Origin: Branchiostoma floridae
Lineage: Eukaryota > Chordata > Leptocardii > Amphioxiformes > Branchiostomatidae
NCBI RefSeq assembly: GCF_000003815.2
Contig: NC_049986.1
Coordinates: 14,897,811 to 14,961,810, forward strand
DNA length: 64,000 nucleotides
Direction of reading: 5' to 3'
Shown: piece after piece, positions 1 to 13,600 of the stretch
Layout: the number at the start of each line of letters is the position of its first letter
How positions within the stretch are numbered: position 1 is the stretch's first letter
Notes under the pieces: model-generated
What the model saw: only the letters and a program-made list of their open reading frames with translations
What the model was told of the DNA's origin: nothing
Database searches by the model: none
Program-made: the position numbers and the translations under genes

Positions 1-2388
1 ACGGGACGGAGGAGGATGCGGTTGAACTTGTGTTTGTGCCGTCGTTACTGACCCGTCCCTAACAAACTATGGTGGTCCTGACTGCGCCATACCCTTCGTG
101 TGTGCACCATGCACTCTGTGTGTACTATGGGTGAGATCAACCTGGATATGTTAGATGTTCATCAAAAAGACGCTGGACAAAATCCGAAGCCCCTCGTATC
201 TTAATTAATTGGTTTAATGATTGGCCTTCCCTTAAACTATTCAGGCTCTGTCTGGAGTGATAAAACAATACTCTTCCTAGCGATAATGTGACCCCAAACT
301 GACCAACATGTGACCTGTCTAAACCGGGAGCTTAAAAAGAACAGGTCCCTTTCTTTTCACCGACACATTGGTCGCTTGCATTTAAGTCACGGTCCCGCAG
401 TATAATCACTTGCTTTCGCTTTAAAGGTTTAAGGCTTTTTATATGATTCATTGTGCTGTGTGACCTCTAAAAGTTCGCTGAAGGTCGCACAGAGGTCACC
501 CCAGTCTCACCAGTCTGGACTAGTGACCGCCAAGCGCCATAAATCACCACAGACCTTGTTCTATACCCTCCACCTGGAAGTATTTCCGTCCTTTCCTCCT
601 TGCTTGTCATGTTCAATTGGGCTTGTCCTCCTCCTGTCGTGTATGATATTTCATAAACACAGCGTTAGTATATTACTGATGATAGTCATCTTTGTGCGGG
701 CGTCCTTTTTGGCGTCACTAGGAATACCTTAAAGGTCTTAGCCTGCTATGATGTCCATATGAACCTTAGAAATGATTCAAAACCTCATTGCTGTCCTTTT
801 CAAATGGCAAGTCTGTAGTATACTAGAATGAGTATTGAAAGAAGAAGTGCGTTTGGTATTGTGGGAACGTGGGTGGTGTGTATATCCTGAGTCTATGAGT
901 GGCAGTGGTTAAGAGGGACAACTTCGATCTGTCAATCTTTAAGATAGACGTAAACGAACTGTCCCTGTGTAGTAACGAGTCTTGGCAGGACCGAGCGCTT
1001 GCAGCACTGATCGTTCATCTTGTGGGATTCTCCAGTCCGTGCCAGTATGTGGAGAATGTTGCAGAATAACCGCCAGCTATCTCCAATGGACAGCAGACCT
1101 GAGTTTGTCTGTCTGTGTCAGTTTCCTTGTCCAAAAGCATCTTCGTCTTTTAGTCGACATATGCTTTGCTGTTTCAGTACGACACTGAGTGAGAAATGCT
1201 GCAAAAATGCTTCAGAGCCGGACGAGGCGGGGAATGATAGTTGATGACACTCGAGAAGATCTTGGAGAGCAGCTTTTTGCTCCGTTGCTTAGACACCAAG
1301 CACTTTGTATTCACAAATGGGAGTTAGGGCCGCAACCTCAAATTCTGTTGCTTGGCTAATGAGGCAGCGTGACAGGGATGTGCCGGTCCGGCATTGTAAC
1401 CTTCCACACCCTAAAAGTAAGACTTATCTTTGATAAGCAAGATACATCTTTAGTAAAACTATGCTGGATATAATTGACTTTATGTTAACATTTCAATAAT
1501 GATATTTTTGTAGTCCTACATCTTGTGACTTCAACCTTATTCAACAACCTCAACCTGGTTGCCAACAGAGATAGACACGTCCATTAAATGTACACCCCTG
1601 TCAGAAGCAAAGTTCTTCAGGTCACTCACTGACACTCCTCTGGAGTAACAAGTATCGCCAAATTTCCAACCTGAGTAGGCTGCAGCATTCGGCTATCTGG
1701 CTGTTGAAGACAGAGGTGCTTTGACGAATGCTCCAGGCAGTATCTCGGGACTGAACCACATCATTGCCAACTGAATCCCCTTTGCGGTCGGTACTGTCTC
1801 TAGTTGGCATTTTGCGGTTCTTGTGAAATAACCACATTCTTACACGTATTCGAAAGCCACAGCTGCTTCTCGGTGGAATGAAAATGTACACGAAAGTCTT
1901 TGTGTTTGGAAAAGGTGATTTACGTGCCCCTCTGGGGGTCGCTGCGGAACTGGAAAGTAACCCACGTCGAGGTCTAAGGTGATCTATAATGCCAAGCGGT
2001 TCAGTGCTGAAGATCTCGTAACATATATTCTTTTAATGGTTTATCAACGGTTGAGGTGTACACATATCTGATGACTTCGACTCTAATGGAGAAACTCGTG
2101 GATCATTGATTACTAGGATTCCGAAGTTCCAGGTACACATCGTACCATCAGTGATCACCTTCATGAAGATAAATAGACCGGCTTAGAAATGTCGCCATCT
2201 TGGCTCCAGGGTCATTTGACTGACCTTTGATGGACCTTCATCGTTACGAGGATCCTTAGCTCTAACTTGAAACATCCCTCTTAGTTTATGGTATGCTCTT
2301 AATCTCGAAGCTAAATGGTCAGCTTAAAGCAACAAAAATGCAGCTTGTAAGGGGTGTGTCTCAAATAGTACCCTCTTTCTCTCTTTCA

Positions 2389-2390
<2 letters not shown>

Positions 2391-2435
<45 letters not shown>
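2391..2435. repeat. TC dinucleotide microsatellite
   Basis: An almost pure run of TC units, interrupted by a few TG steps at its left end. Nothing suggests a function. Confidence 0.9.
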
Positions 2436-2439
<4 letters not shown>

Positions 2440-4812
2440 GAAAATGTGGCCATTTAGAAAGAAATGTCTCAATGTGTATCTTTAGAATCAGGAAGCAAGC
2501 AGCTGTTGTATATTGAAGCTTCGGTGGGTCGCTTGAATTAAACTTACATTTGATAAATGTTACTATTTATCACTGTCTTTCAGGTGACGTAAACAGGAAA
2601 GAATCCGTCATTCCCACGCACTTACTTCATGCCTGCTATGGACTGAAGTTGACGTCATGTTGTCATAAGAAAGCAAAGTTTGATGAAAAAGTCCACATTC
2701 AAACAAATAAAATTTAGGTCACCATGTCCAGGTCAAATGTGACATTCGTTCGCTGTTCTCAGTCGTTTTCAACAGTGTTGTTGCTCAACAAAACAAAATA
2801 AAGACAACATTTGTACCATTTGATTGCATACATGTGTATGAAATAGAAATAAAACCCTTAAAATGGTCGTGCTACGGACCAAAATGACGACATTAAGTTG
2901 TGACTGATGCCACTTGTCAATCAACGTCACATCTCACGAGAATTCAACGACGCGACAGCTTGGCCGCGCGCCGCCATTTTCCCGACCATGGCAGATTGAT
3001 TTAACTGCCCTGCCAGTTTGAATTATTCTCCCCAAACTCCGGAGTTTATTGGAAGAGTCAGCTAGCATGCCTGGCCATATCCAGAGATCGTGAGCGCGAG
3101 TACTGGACTAGGGCGGCTGATTTATCAATACCGAATGAGACAACTTCTCTTCCCTTTATCTCATAGTTGTGATGTTGGGGCTATTGGCAATACCATTAAG
3201 GCATCCAATCTAAATATAGATCAGAACACACATCTGTATCGCTCAGCCTATTCACGGTCATTATCACCTTCTGAATCTGTATCTCCAAGAAACAATTCTT
3301 GGGAGAGTGTAATGACCGACATGGATCTTGTTTTAATTACCGCAGAGCTACGCTATGACATACTCGACCAGAGAGTTCGTTGGGTTGGTCTTCTCTTCGA
3401 AAGTCGAACGCTAATGATGGACACATGTCAAATGAGAACAGATGTAGGTCAGCAATTTCTTTGGTTACCTGCCATGGACAGAAAGGAGGGCAAAAAGTGG
3501 CTTCTATTTCAGGTCGTATTTCTTTACAAAAACAGGTGCAGCGTTATGCATGATACACAGAAGAGTGGGCGGCTGTAAGAGTTGTAAACTAGCCTCTAAC
3601 TTCCACCATAGCAGCCAAGTCTTTTCGTCTAAAGCCCAACAGAAGGAGGTGACTTCCTTTTATTCAAAGAGACATACAGCAGCGATTGGTGATTTTAATG
3701 AGCGCCTCGCTTGTAGGGTGCATTTCCTCTTACCGGTTGGGTGCTTAGAGGTCACGGGGATAGGTCATATCCTCAGACAGAAGGTGCAGGGGCCATGCCA
3801 CGGTGCATGATTCCGGGGCACAATGATGGACATTTTCTACAGACGTACACATGCTTCTGTTGATGGGGATATCTTTTCTTTCACGGACCCTGTGCCGGGG
3901 ATAAGGTATAAATTGGCACGATGACAGAGTTGACCCACCCACCTCTATCTAGCCGCCCCTATCACGCCAGGGCATCACGCGATCTTGCCCGGACAGTCAG
4001 CTGCCCTGACCGCCCGTGACTCCAACTGGGTTGCCTCATCCCTGATTGACACGGACATGCCCGTCCCTGTGAGATTCCTTCTTGATACCTTGACCTTTCT
4101 CGATGTCTTGAAGACTATGTTCCACTATGTGAGTTCCCTTGGGTGGATATAGATGGCTTTGTTTTCGCACAGCAATTGATAAGACAGGCTTTGGAGTGAT
4201 ACAGTTATGAAAAGAATCCGATCGGCAAAGCTCTTAAAACACGTTTATGTTAGAAGAGTAATTACTCCTCTAATTCTGTCTAACTATATCTGCCTTTTAT
4301 GTCAGATTCCTTTCACAGAATACATTGACTGAAAATTACACAGAAAAACGTTAATACCATAATCAACAACTGGCACTATCTAACGGTAGCTGTTGTACCA
4401 AAGGCCACTGTTTCCCACCAACAGAATAAAACTACAGACAGCCTTTGTAATTATATATTCAGACATCTCTGCCAACTTTATTTCAACCAAACTACCACCT
4501 TGCGTCCTGCTATGGTATCAATGGCCAGTTCTTCAAACTGCCCTGTCTTATATCATTCAGTTGTATCACATGTGTATACCTGTCTTGTGTCCGACTCGTG
4601 GCCTAGCTCTAACTAAGTACACCTCGAATGGCGTTCATTGTTTGTACCTAATTGAGAAAATTATGTATAGTGAAAATTAAACATTTTTGCCATAGTGTTA
4701 TTAGTTAAACAATAAAGACTACCATTACTGTTACGTCGATGTAGGTTAGACATCCAGGTAATAAGATACGCCAAAAATAGTTACTCAAGCAACTGGATAT
4801 GGTTTTGAAACG

Positions 4813-4854
4813 GTCAGACGTTTCGGAAAGAATCCACTTTCCTTCGTCAGTGAC
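4813..4854 (-). ncRNA. Hammerhead-ribozyme-like motif, left arm
   Basis: This is the mirror copy of the motif at 5402-5443, read on the minus strand, with the same core, six-bp stem II and four-bp stem I. A transcript across the whole element would fold the two copies onto each other, so only separate transcription of one arm could form the ribozyme fold. Confidence 0.3.
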
Positions 4855-5401
4855 ACTGAAGTGATCTGCAAGAAACAGGTCTTTTATACTCTAACTATGA
4901 ATGAAGACAATTTCAGATGTCCAATAGGAAAGGTTGTAAGACAATTCAGACTGAAGACAATTTGGATTCCAAAGAAAACAAAGCTAAGCCAAAGTCAAGC
5001 TGAAGACAATTTGGATTTCAAAGGATATCAAGGCTAAGACACAGTTAATGCAAATGAGTAGCCACCCTCAACAGAAAAGGGGGGCTACGCATGGAACTTT
5101 CCGGCACTTGGGACATAGCACTACCACCCCCCCCCCCACCCCCACCCCGCCAACAAAACTTTTAGCTCCTGTAACTAAAACATCAGGAGGTAATTGACTC
5201 ATTTGCATTAACTGTGTCTTAGCCTTGATATCCTTTGAAATCCAAATTGTCTTCAGCTTGACTTTGGCTTAGCTTTCTTTTCTTTGGAATCCAAATTGTC
5301 TTCAGTCTGAATTGTCTTACAACCTTTCCTATTGGACATCTGAAATTGTCTTCATTCATAGTTAGAGTATAAAAGACCTGTTTCTTGCAGATCACTTCAG
5401 T

Positions 5402-5443
5402 GTCACTGACGAAGGAAAGTGGATTCTTTCCGAAACGTCTGAC
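5402..5443 (+). ncRNA. Hammerhead-ribozyme-like motif, right arm
   Basis: The order matches a minimal type I hammerhead. GTCA (5402-5405) can pair with TGAC (5440-5443) as stem I. CTGACGA (5406-5412) fits the core CUGANGA. GGAAAG and CTTTCC pair as a six-bp stem II with a TGGATT loop. GAAA then follows, and CGTC gives a tiny stem III and cleavage-site C. One extra A sits between the core and stem II, and stem III has essentially no loop, so activity is uncertain. Very short stem III is known in Penelope-encoded hammerheads, which act as dimers. Confidence 0.35.
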
Positions 5444-6737
5444 CGTTTCAAAACCATATCCAGTTGCTTGAGTAACTATTTTTGGCGTACCATTACTGTT
5501 AATTTGATTTTAATTCCCAGAGTTACAAACCAACAGAAGATGTGCAGAACACTAACAGATGAACACTGTCTTAATGGCAATGTCATTTTGAATGAGTGTG
5601 CTCCTCTCAGAATAACAACTCTTTCTCCACCATAGTTCAGTCGTAGCCAGTGCCAATGCAGCTCGCATTGCCTGTTCATGTTTCATGTAGGTGTTTTTGT
5701 CAGGTGTATTCTATAAGCTGACAAATCCTCTCGGCAACTTAGCAATCTCAGTTTACGTGCAGCACGTGGCTCTGTCAATTTCCCACTAACAATTCGTGCA
5801 TCACCGAATCCCCACGATGTATTCAGCCGTGCTTTTCGCTCCTTTTACCCGTTTAAGTTTGTCAGAGATCCGTCCTGGTGGATACAGTCTACAGGATCAT
5901 ATGAAGGGTTTCTGCCTGGCTGCTAGGCAACGAGGGGCATTTCCTCCTAAAGGATTGACACTCAAGGTTAAAGACTCATGACTGAATTAACTCTTTAACA
6001 GTTTGGGACGGGCTGCCACTTCTCTTGTCATTCTGGGTTAGCGCGCAAGAGACGTTTTCTTATATGGCCGGAAATGCTAGAAGTCGTACCAATGATGACA
6101 GTTAGCTGATGCTTTAATGAAAGGCCTTCATTGCGTCCTCGTGTACTATTGGCTGGGTTTTATAGGTCGTTGTAATAATAAACCGAGATGTCTACTTGTG
6201 TTTACATATAAAGGAATACATGAGATCCTCACATACCAATTATGTAGCATCCTGCACAATCACTAATAGATTACATAAAGATAGAATATGTCATCAGCTT
6301 CTTGATTTATCGTGTGATAGTGTGTGGTTAAAACATGTTACTTCTCTTGTATAATCAACTCTCTCTCTCTCTTGGTTTGAACCTTACACCTGGTTTGGTT
6401 TGGTGTTTTGTATCCAAATACAGTAGGACTGTTCTCCGTATTCCTTAGTGGACCCCCGCCCCCATACCCCCCCCCCCCCCCTCCTCTCGGGCGCCATCTC
6501 CTAGCTCCAACCATTTAAACTAGGCATGGGGCTCCTTCCGTCCCCAACATTCCTGTAACAGTACGCGATGTTACAAAGACAGTCGGTCGGTAGCTTCACA
6601 ACAAACACGGCCCGTGGTGGTTCCTGACCCCTGAAGCCCACCGGCAGCGCCGACAGATCCTGTGTATCCGGAGGCTTACGGGGAGTTTGCTTTGGAAGGG
6701 CAGTTTTTAGACAGCAGGGACGAACGTTGCCAATACC

Positions 6738-6934
6738 AGATCTTCAAGCAGATCCTACGGTAGCGCAGCATAAGGTAGATTCAAAAGCTGGCCGTGAGTG
6801 TAGCCGGCCTAGGAGTGTACATTCAATGGCTACCTCCAATGTACCTGTCGATGTAGCCAACCCCTAGGCCGGCTACACTCCTTTGTCAGCTTTTGATACT
6901 ATCTTATGCTACCGTGGGATCACCTTGGAGATTA
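6738..6934. mobile_element. Short TIR element, family M, copy A (Mutator-like, 9-bp TSD)
   Basis: A 197-bp non-coding element with long imperfect terminal inverted repeats. The left end reads AGATCTTCAAGCAGATCC and the right end, reverse-complemented, reads TAATCTCCAAGGTGATCC. It is flanked by a perfect 9-bp direct repeat GCCAATACC (6729-6737 and 6935-6943). An inner inverted repeat around GTAGCCGGCCTAGGAGTG strengthens the foldback. Copies B (19477-20050) and C (59347-59518) share the ends. A 9-bp duplication with long TIRs points to the Mutator superfamily. Confidence 0.8.
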
Positions 6935-9900
6935 GCCAATACCGCAAGTAGTAAGTCATTTATGCCAATTATGGGAGGCTAGGAAAACATGGTTTTAAGC
7001 CAATTTTGGAGTAAATTCAATTCTGAGCAAAATGTTTGGGCCATTTATCTTATCTGGCCAACATTTGTGACAATCATGTTCTTGGAGTCTTGATATGTTG
7101 TTTAAAAAATACATCTATGATGTTTACTGTTTTACTTCATGTTTTTCGGTTTGCTTTGGAAATATAAATGTGCTGTTTGAATAAACACACATGGCATGAA
7201 TTGTCTCAGTTCGCTGACCAAAGATTTAGCTGGCAATGCCCCCACATTCAACAACTCGAGATATGCAACAACGAGACAGGTACCGTCTCGGCTTGGCACT
7301 GCCATGACCGGGGCACAGATAAGTGTACTGGGCAACAGACTTCCAGTCATTAATTATGTCAACATGTCACTCAACGTCAATTTCTATTCCTTCAGCTTCT
7401 TATGCAGCCCAGATGTGTTGGACATATCAAGTAATGACCAATCTGGTTTGAGGACAGAGGACAGAATTGATGCAGAATTACGCGCCCCCAAAATAAACAT
7501 GGCGGCGATGCACTACACTGAGCGCTTCGAACCCTTTGAACCTGGTTGACCTGCAAGGTCGTTATGACCTTGGTAACCTGGGTTATTTCTGCAGACTTTA
7601 CAGTTCATCCGACCTTCATTAGTCACCTAATCGTCTGTGTAATGAGCTAATAACAGGGTGGAGTTATGTCTGTCTGATAATAGAAGTCCAGCTGGGACGA
7701 TTTTCCTTATCAGGTCTTGTCTCTTGTCTCGGAATTCCGTTCAACCTGCCAACGTTTCCTGCAACCTCTTTCCTGGGTCCCCTGCCACAAGTACCAGGAT
7801 GTACGGCCACCTTGTGGACATTTCGTACCTCAGACCTTTCCGTATATCAATTACCTGTTGTCCAACGACTGTCGCCTTGTACTGTTATGACGTCATACAA
7901 GGTGAAGGACTCTGAGCACCAAGTGGTAAATTCAGTTTATAGTGGGAAAATTTAGTTTAAAGAAATAAGATACTACAACATGCTACATAATGGTTAGGCG
8001 CACATAAGTACTTGCTTCGTCTGCTTTTGTCCTGTCGAAACAGAAAATACCAAGGGCATTGCCATTGAACTGTTGAAAGCCGCATCCTTTTTTCAGTTCA
8101 TGATTAAGGTTGGTATCCAGCTTTGTTCGAAAAGCAGACCGAGGCTTGATTACAATGTATCGTTACACGTTAAAGATCAAACGGTATTGGCTCTTTTTAA
8201 CACCTGTTTATTCTCGTGTAACGCTAGGGGTAACATTTCAGACACGCCTTGCCCAGCAGCAATTTGACTTACGGCACCTTCCTTCCTCTACCGCCCCCCT
8301 CCCTCCCCCTCTCTGCCGCAGCTGGAGAAATAACCCGTCAATATATTTGTCATCATCATCGGTAAGGCGGTCCTCTGTGCACCGGTCTGCCTTATACATG
8401 CTTGAAGGTGGCTATCTCTACACCACCTAGCTAGAACCAAATGCATTTTGTCGACACTCCCTCTCGGATGCACCATTACACGGCAAAATAAACCTTACAC
8501 GAAGACGGAAGCTGTCCAGATTACCAGACGTGGTGACAGTTAGGGACGGACCAAGAGGCTTTGGTGTATGCTTGTCTTTGTGTATGATATTGTGCTAGAA
8601 TGAGTAGAATCTTATCCGTACCTTTGTGGACCAAAACGAAAGTCTCTGTACTATTGTCCTGTCAATGTGTTTTAGATGTGGTAAGCCGTAAGCGCCGCTC
8701 AATTCAACAGCCGTGTGTTTGCGTCTAACCAATGGTATGTCCGAAGGGCCTGTTAGGTTCCCTGAAACATACCGCGCCCCGAAAGCCTGCTGAAGTTCAT
8801 AAGATCTAACACGACGCAAACTAAATGCAAGAAACAGATGCAGCTTACTTTTATATCACCAGCAGATGTTTTCTTGACTTTGATAACTCGTTCAAGTATT
8901 GGTAGTGATCAGCGTTTCCCAGTGAACGTGTTTTGGCTCATAGAAGCTGTTCTATGTGAGTGATGACTTCCCTTGAGGGAAAGATTAAATCCTACCGGTT
9001 TGCAGGCGGTGACCTTGATTTTAAACGTCTCTAAAGTTCGCCAGAGAGATGTTTTCTATTCCCAGCAGTCGGATTTTCGTGACTTGAGGATGAAAAGCTG
9101 TTCCGGGTGCGCGAACTTAAAGTAGCACACCGTCAGAAGGCAGAATATTAACGGTGATGTGCGTGCGGTTCACTTCGAAAACACTTACTAGACATGGTAC
9201 ACTTGAATGTGGTGCTTGAGTCGCTCACGCCTTGTGGAGGACGGCCCAGACAAGAGTTCAAGTGCAGCCCATGACTCTGTGTTTACAAGTAATCTTTCTG
9301 CCAGCGTGCGGCCAACACCTCAATTTCAATCACACATCCTCCCACAGACTGGTGCGACACATTGTCACGTCACGGGAGGGGTTCTTCCAAGACGAGAGAC
9401 AGAACACCACCTTCTTAGACTTCTCTTTGAACTCTAAGAACTGCGGTGATCTCTCAACATATGAATTACCGGCACTGAGCTCTCTTGTCCAGTTCCACTT
9501 CTCCAGTATCGAGTAGAAAATCTACTTGTCTTAGCAATCTTTATAAGCTTGAAAAGGAAAAATGACCTTTAAAGTTCAGTAAAACATAGCACGATATGAT
9601 TTCCTCCGTTGACCATGCACTTTCGGTAGCTATAATCTGTATAACAGAGAGATCTATAGAATGGCGTCGTGGTACGAATAAACCATCGCTTATTACATAC
9701 TTGCTTATTGTAACGAATGTAGCGAAAGTACAGAAATAGAAAGAAGATTTCCATCCTCAAGGCCGAAGAATGTCATGACTTCTTGAAGTATACAAGGACA
9801 ATTACACCCCTCCTTGAACATTGCCCTTGTCCACTTCCAGATGCCAGCCAGCCTGATCAACCTTTTGGTCTCCCCCTGTGGACAAACCAGTTGGAAGTAA

Positions 9901-10607
9901 AAGTTCTTAATTGGAGACCTTGGTTACCAATCTCCGTTCTGTGTGTGCCTGGCATGGCATTGGATCTTCCTCTTACCGACTTCCTGTCGCGTTGTAAACT
10001 TGTAGCCTACACCAGGCCGTCCTACGAGAGTACAGGAATAGTAGAATTCGGAAAAAAAATCGGGAAATTGGCCAGGGGAGTCAGTCCACGCTAAGGTTAA
10101 TGGTTAATGTTCTCCCTCCCAAAGCTAACTCTCTGGTAGCAAAACTCCACTGGCAAATTATTCTCCAGCGTAGTTAGTCTGGAAGAGACTAGTAAACTTG
10201 AGAGTTTCATTCCTGAGCCTCTTGTTTGTGTCGGTCTCTCGGCAGTGTCGGCGGCTTTAGGACCTTTGCCCTGGCCGATCCCTGGGAACACATGTCCGCG
10301 ACAGTCAGCCTGATCCTATACGGTGTATGTCACGGGGTGAGCTCAGGCACGTTTCCACTCGCTTTATTGGATTCTTGGTGCACTTCATGTGACAGGGTCA
10401 AAGACTTAGTATCAATCATGTTAAGGGTGGAGGATTTTAAAGGCAAGGGACAATTCTCAAAGACCGTAAGTCATTTCTTGAGACCCCCAGCGAAGTGGGT
10501 GTTGGCTCCCCTGGCAACACATAGCAACCACCTTTGACCCCAAGTTACCCCATTGTTTACTAATTGCCCCCTCTCCACCCAGTGTGAAAACATCCCAAGA
10601 GGGGTTC

Positions 10608-10641
10608 CACCAAGCCAGGTAAAGTGTTACCTGGAACCCCG
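10608..10641. repeat. Small perfect hairpin
   Basis: CCAGGTAA (10615-10622) and TTACCTGG (10627-10634) pair perfectly around AGTG. Outer arms that read GGGGTTCC and GGAACCCC also pair. It has no terminator or microRNA-precursor length and no clear role. Confidence 0.5.
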
Positions 10642-13600
10642 GGTTGTTTCAGACAGTACTGTCTGGGAATGACAACATGATGTGTATTGAGCATTAACTG
10701 TTTCATATGTAGTAGATAGGCACTGCTAGATTTTTACTCTGCCCGTCTGCAAATATCTTAGAATATGTAAGTTACAGCTCTCCAGAGAAAGCATCCACTT
10801 GCATTTGATTTTTTTAGCTTTGGAACTTCTCTATAAACCTACTAATGTTAGACACCCCAAAATACATACTACAAGAATGTAGCCACGATCTTTCCCCCAA
10901 ACAAAGACTTCGGATATTTTCTTGTTTGCAAGTTACTGAGTTGGTACTTTATTAACAGTATCCTAAATTTGTCTTGTTAGATTTGCAGTTCTTTGTGTCT
11001 TGATCAATTTGCCAAAGCAGTTTTATAGTAAATTCTACTCACAGGAAGCAACACTAGAAACAGTACCAAACCAGTGTTGCAATTTAGATTCATTCCAGCT
11101 GCAAGGAAGTTATATGTTTTATAATTTGATATAACGTCCTTGATTCTAAATAACGTCAATGCTAAACTCAGACTAAACTATCGAAAGTATGATCTTTTTT
11201 TATTTTATTTTACCGTGCACATAGTTGTGGCCATTTACCCATCATGTAACATGTACAATTATAGTTAGCTTGCCAGTATGGCACCAAGTTTTACACTTAA
11301 AACCCTCAAATTTGAACATACAGCCACATGTAAAAGTCTCCTTTTTTAGTTTTGTCAATACACCTATTACTAGTTCAGTATTACTGAATCATAACAGTCA
11401 TGATGGCAACTGTCTGGTTATGTCTGGTTTGGTAGAATTGTGGATACACAAAATATTATCAAGGATATTCAGAACAGAACCTTGACATCATGCATTTTGC
11501 TGTGATCATATCACACCATTTGATAATCGTATAACATGACAGGCCTTAACCAGGTATTTGCAATAATTGTGTATACTATGTTGTATTTGGAGACCCAGCA
11601 TTTGTTTAAAAGTAACTTCAGATACTCGAATGCTGTTTGTTTATTGTTTGTCAAACCAAACCAAGCCAAGCCAAGCTGTGTCTGGAACATATGCCTTGCC
11701 AGGTAAAGGTGTGAACAATCCGCATTGTTTGCCTATGAGAGCATGGTGTCCTACTGTCAGGGGGTTGTGTAAACAAATTAATTGGCCATATTGTTCCTTT
11801 ATCAAAACAAACGTGTCACATTTCATCCTTAGAGTAGCCCAAACTTGAAATTTTGTCATCTTTTTTCTTTCGTAAAAGCGCTAGCTTATGCAATATTTTC
11901 ATTTGTCACAAAAGACATGTATGGAAAGTACACATGTTGCACTTCAATGTTCAACCTGGCCCATGGTTGTTCCCCTTTCCAGTTACCTGTCAGGCTTGCA
12001 TGAATATTGCAAATATGCCATTTTTCATAATATTTTGAACATATCAAAGAATATCTCTGTTAAAATCACACTAGTAAGTGTGGGACAGGCTGAATATTGT
12101 AGAATGCTCTCTCATGAATACATAAATACCATATTTGTGTCACAAATATGTTCCTGGGGCTAGCGCTTGGAGCCTAAAAGTGATAAAATATAGCTGTGCT
12201 TATCATATTCATTTTTCAATATCAATGAGCTTTAGGTGATATCTGTATGGTCTGACACCAACTTATGAGTATTGTGCTCCACTTCCTGTTGAACATTCTG
12301 GAATATAGCAAGCCAAGAACAATATATGGCACATCAAAGTTGGTGGGCCAGTTAATTAGGCAGGAGGGCCATAAAATGACTTACGGTCATTGAGTAAAAA
12401 GAGAGGTGGATTTCCGAGCGGTTGTCTTTATACCGTTGTGCAACGAAGTTAGTGCGGGAAGAACCTCAACTAAAATTGAGGATAACACCACTGTGATTCA
12501 GAAACAGCGATGTTGCGAAACAAATGAAGACATGACATTGGGTAGGTTGAACTCAGGACTAGCGCTTTCTTCTTGCTAGACCGTCACTCCGACTCTTTAC
12601 CATCAGAAGATCACCAAACTGATGTAAAACATGAGGAGACCTGTGCTCGTAAAAACCGTTACATTCCATTTCCCTTAGTGGATACGTCTGAGGCCACACT
12701 GTCTTACTTTTATGGGTGACATTCTTCGGAGACTCCAACTCCGATGCGAATGTTGGGAAAAGAATAATGGCTTGAAAAAAAAGAAGATTTCCAAATTTTG
12801 GCATAAACCAATGGTTACGTTTTCTTGAAATACCATGATGGTACCAGTAGAACGGCAGGTTGCTGTTTATGTTGACGGCCTGACATCTTCACGGCCAGGG
12901 GCAAGGACGTTCATTCCTTCACGTTATTACTTAAGTATCGTTTGCGGCGATAACTTCATCTCTCACGCTGTAGCACGTCAGCTGGCACACGCTCGGATAT
13001 CAATCACGTGCCCTGGCATCAGGACTCCCACTTGGGTTGTTCTGGTCGGAGGTATTCTTAACTTACTCCCAATCGGTCGGCAGCCAAAATTCGATCCTCA
13101 CTCTCTTCACAGAGGAGATGAATTGTGTCTGAAGATGTCAGTGGTCATGGTCGAGACGAACAAGAACTTTTTACTATCGCCAGACGTACGTGGCTCTACC
13201 CTTTTGGGTACAGATGATTTACAACACCACGTCCTACTCTCTGTATGGCTCTAAAAGCAGAGACCTTCCTACAACTATAAATTTAGGAGCAAATATACAT
13301 TTCCTCAAAGGAGCTCCGACGTACACCCTCTGATGCCCCATAATTTGTAGCAGTAGATTTGAAACAGAATTCTACAAATGTACATTATATATGTTTAATG
13401 CATGAGTAAAGGATGAAAACGAAGAGTGACCCTAATTTGCCTCAGGGTATGCGGTGATATGTCGTCTGTCTAGTTGCCAATCATAAACCAAAAGCAGTTG
13501 CACCTGGCCCTGTAGCTGACGAGGATTGTTGTGTCGAAATCATGGCTTGCAGTTGTAGATTATAGCCCTGGGGTTAGTTTTTGGGAGGTTTGGGCGCTCA

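Larger units (their letters stand above)
4734..5487. mobile_element. Inverted-repeat retroelement, Penelope-like candidate, with 14-bp target-site duplication
   Basis: Two arms of 291 bp (4769-5059 and 5197-5487) are almost perfect reverse complements around a 137-bp spacer that holds a C-rich run. The block is flanked by identical 14-bp direct repeats, TACCATTACTGTTA, at 4720-4733 and 5488-5501. A left extension (4734-4768) has no partner on the right. A long, odd-sized target duplication suits target-primed reverse transcription better than a cut-and-paste transposase. Each arm holds a hammerhead-like motif (5402-5443 on plus; 4813-4854 on minus), as known for Penelope-like elements. No protein-coding part is present. 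Related sequence recurs at 32556-32657 and 57174-57290. The high arm identity suggests a fairly recent insertion. The family assignment is inference; element and boundaries are directly seen. Confidence 0.75.

Noticed and set aside
3090-3578. 162-codon open frame
   Set aside because: No recognisable domain, no homologue comes to mind, low-complexity-free but random-looking composition, and no splice partners. Treated as chance.
12835-13254. 139-codon open frame
   Set aside because: No signal, domain or codon pattern suggests a gene; neighbouring sequence is AT-rich intergenic or intronic.
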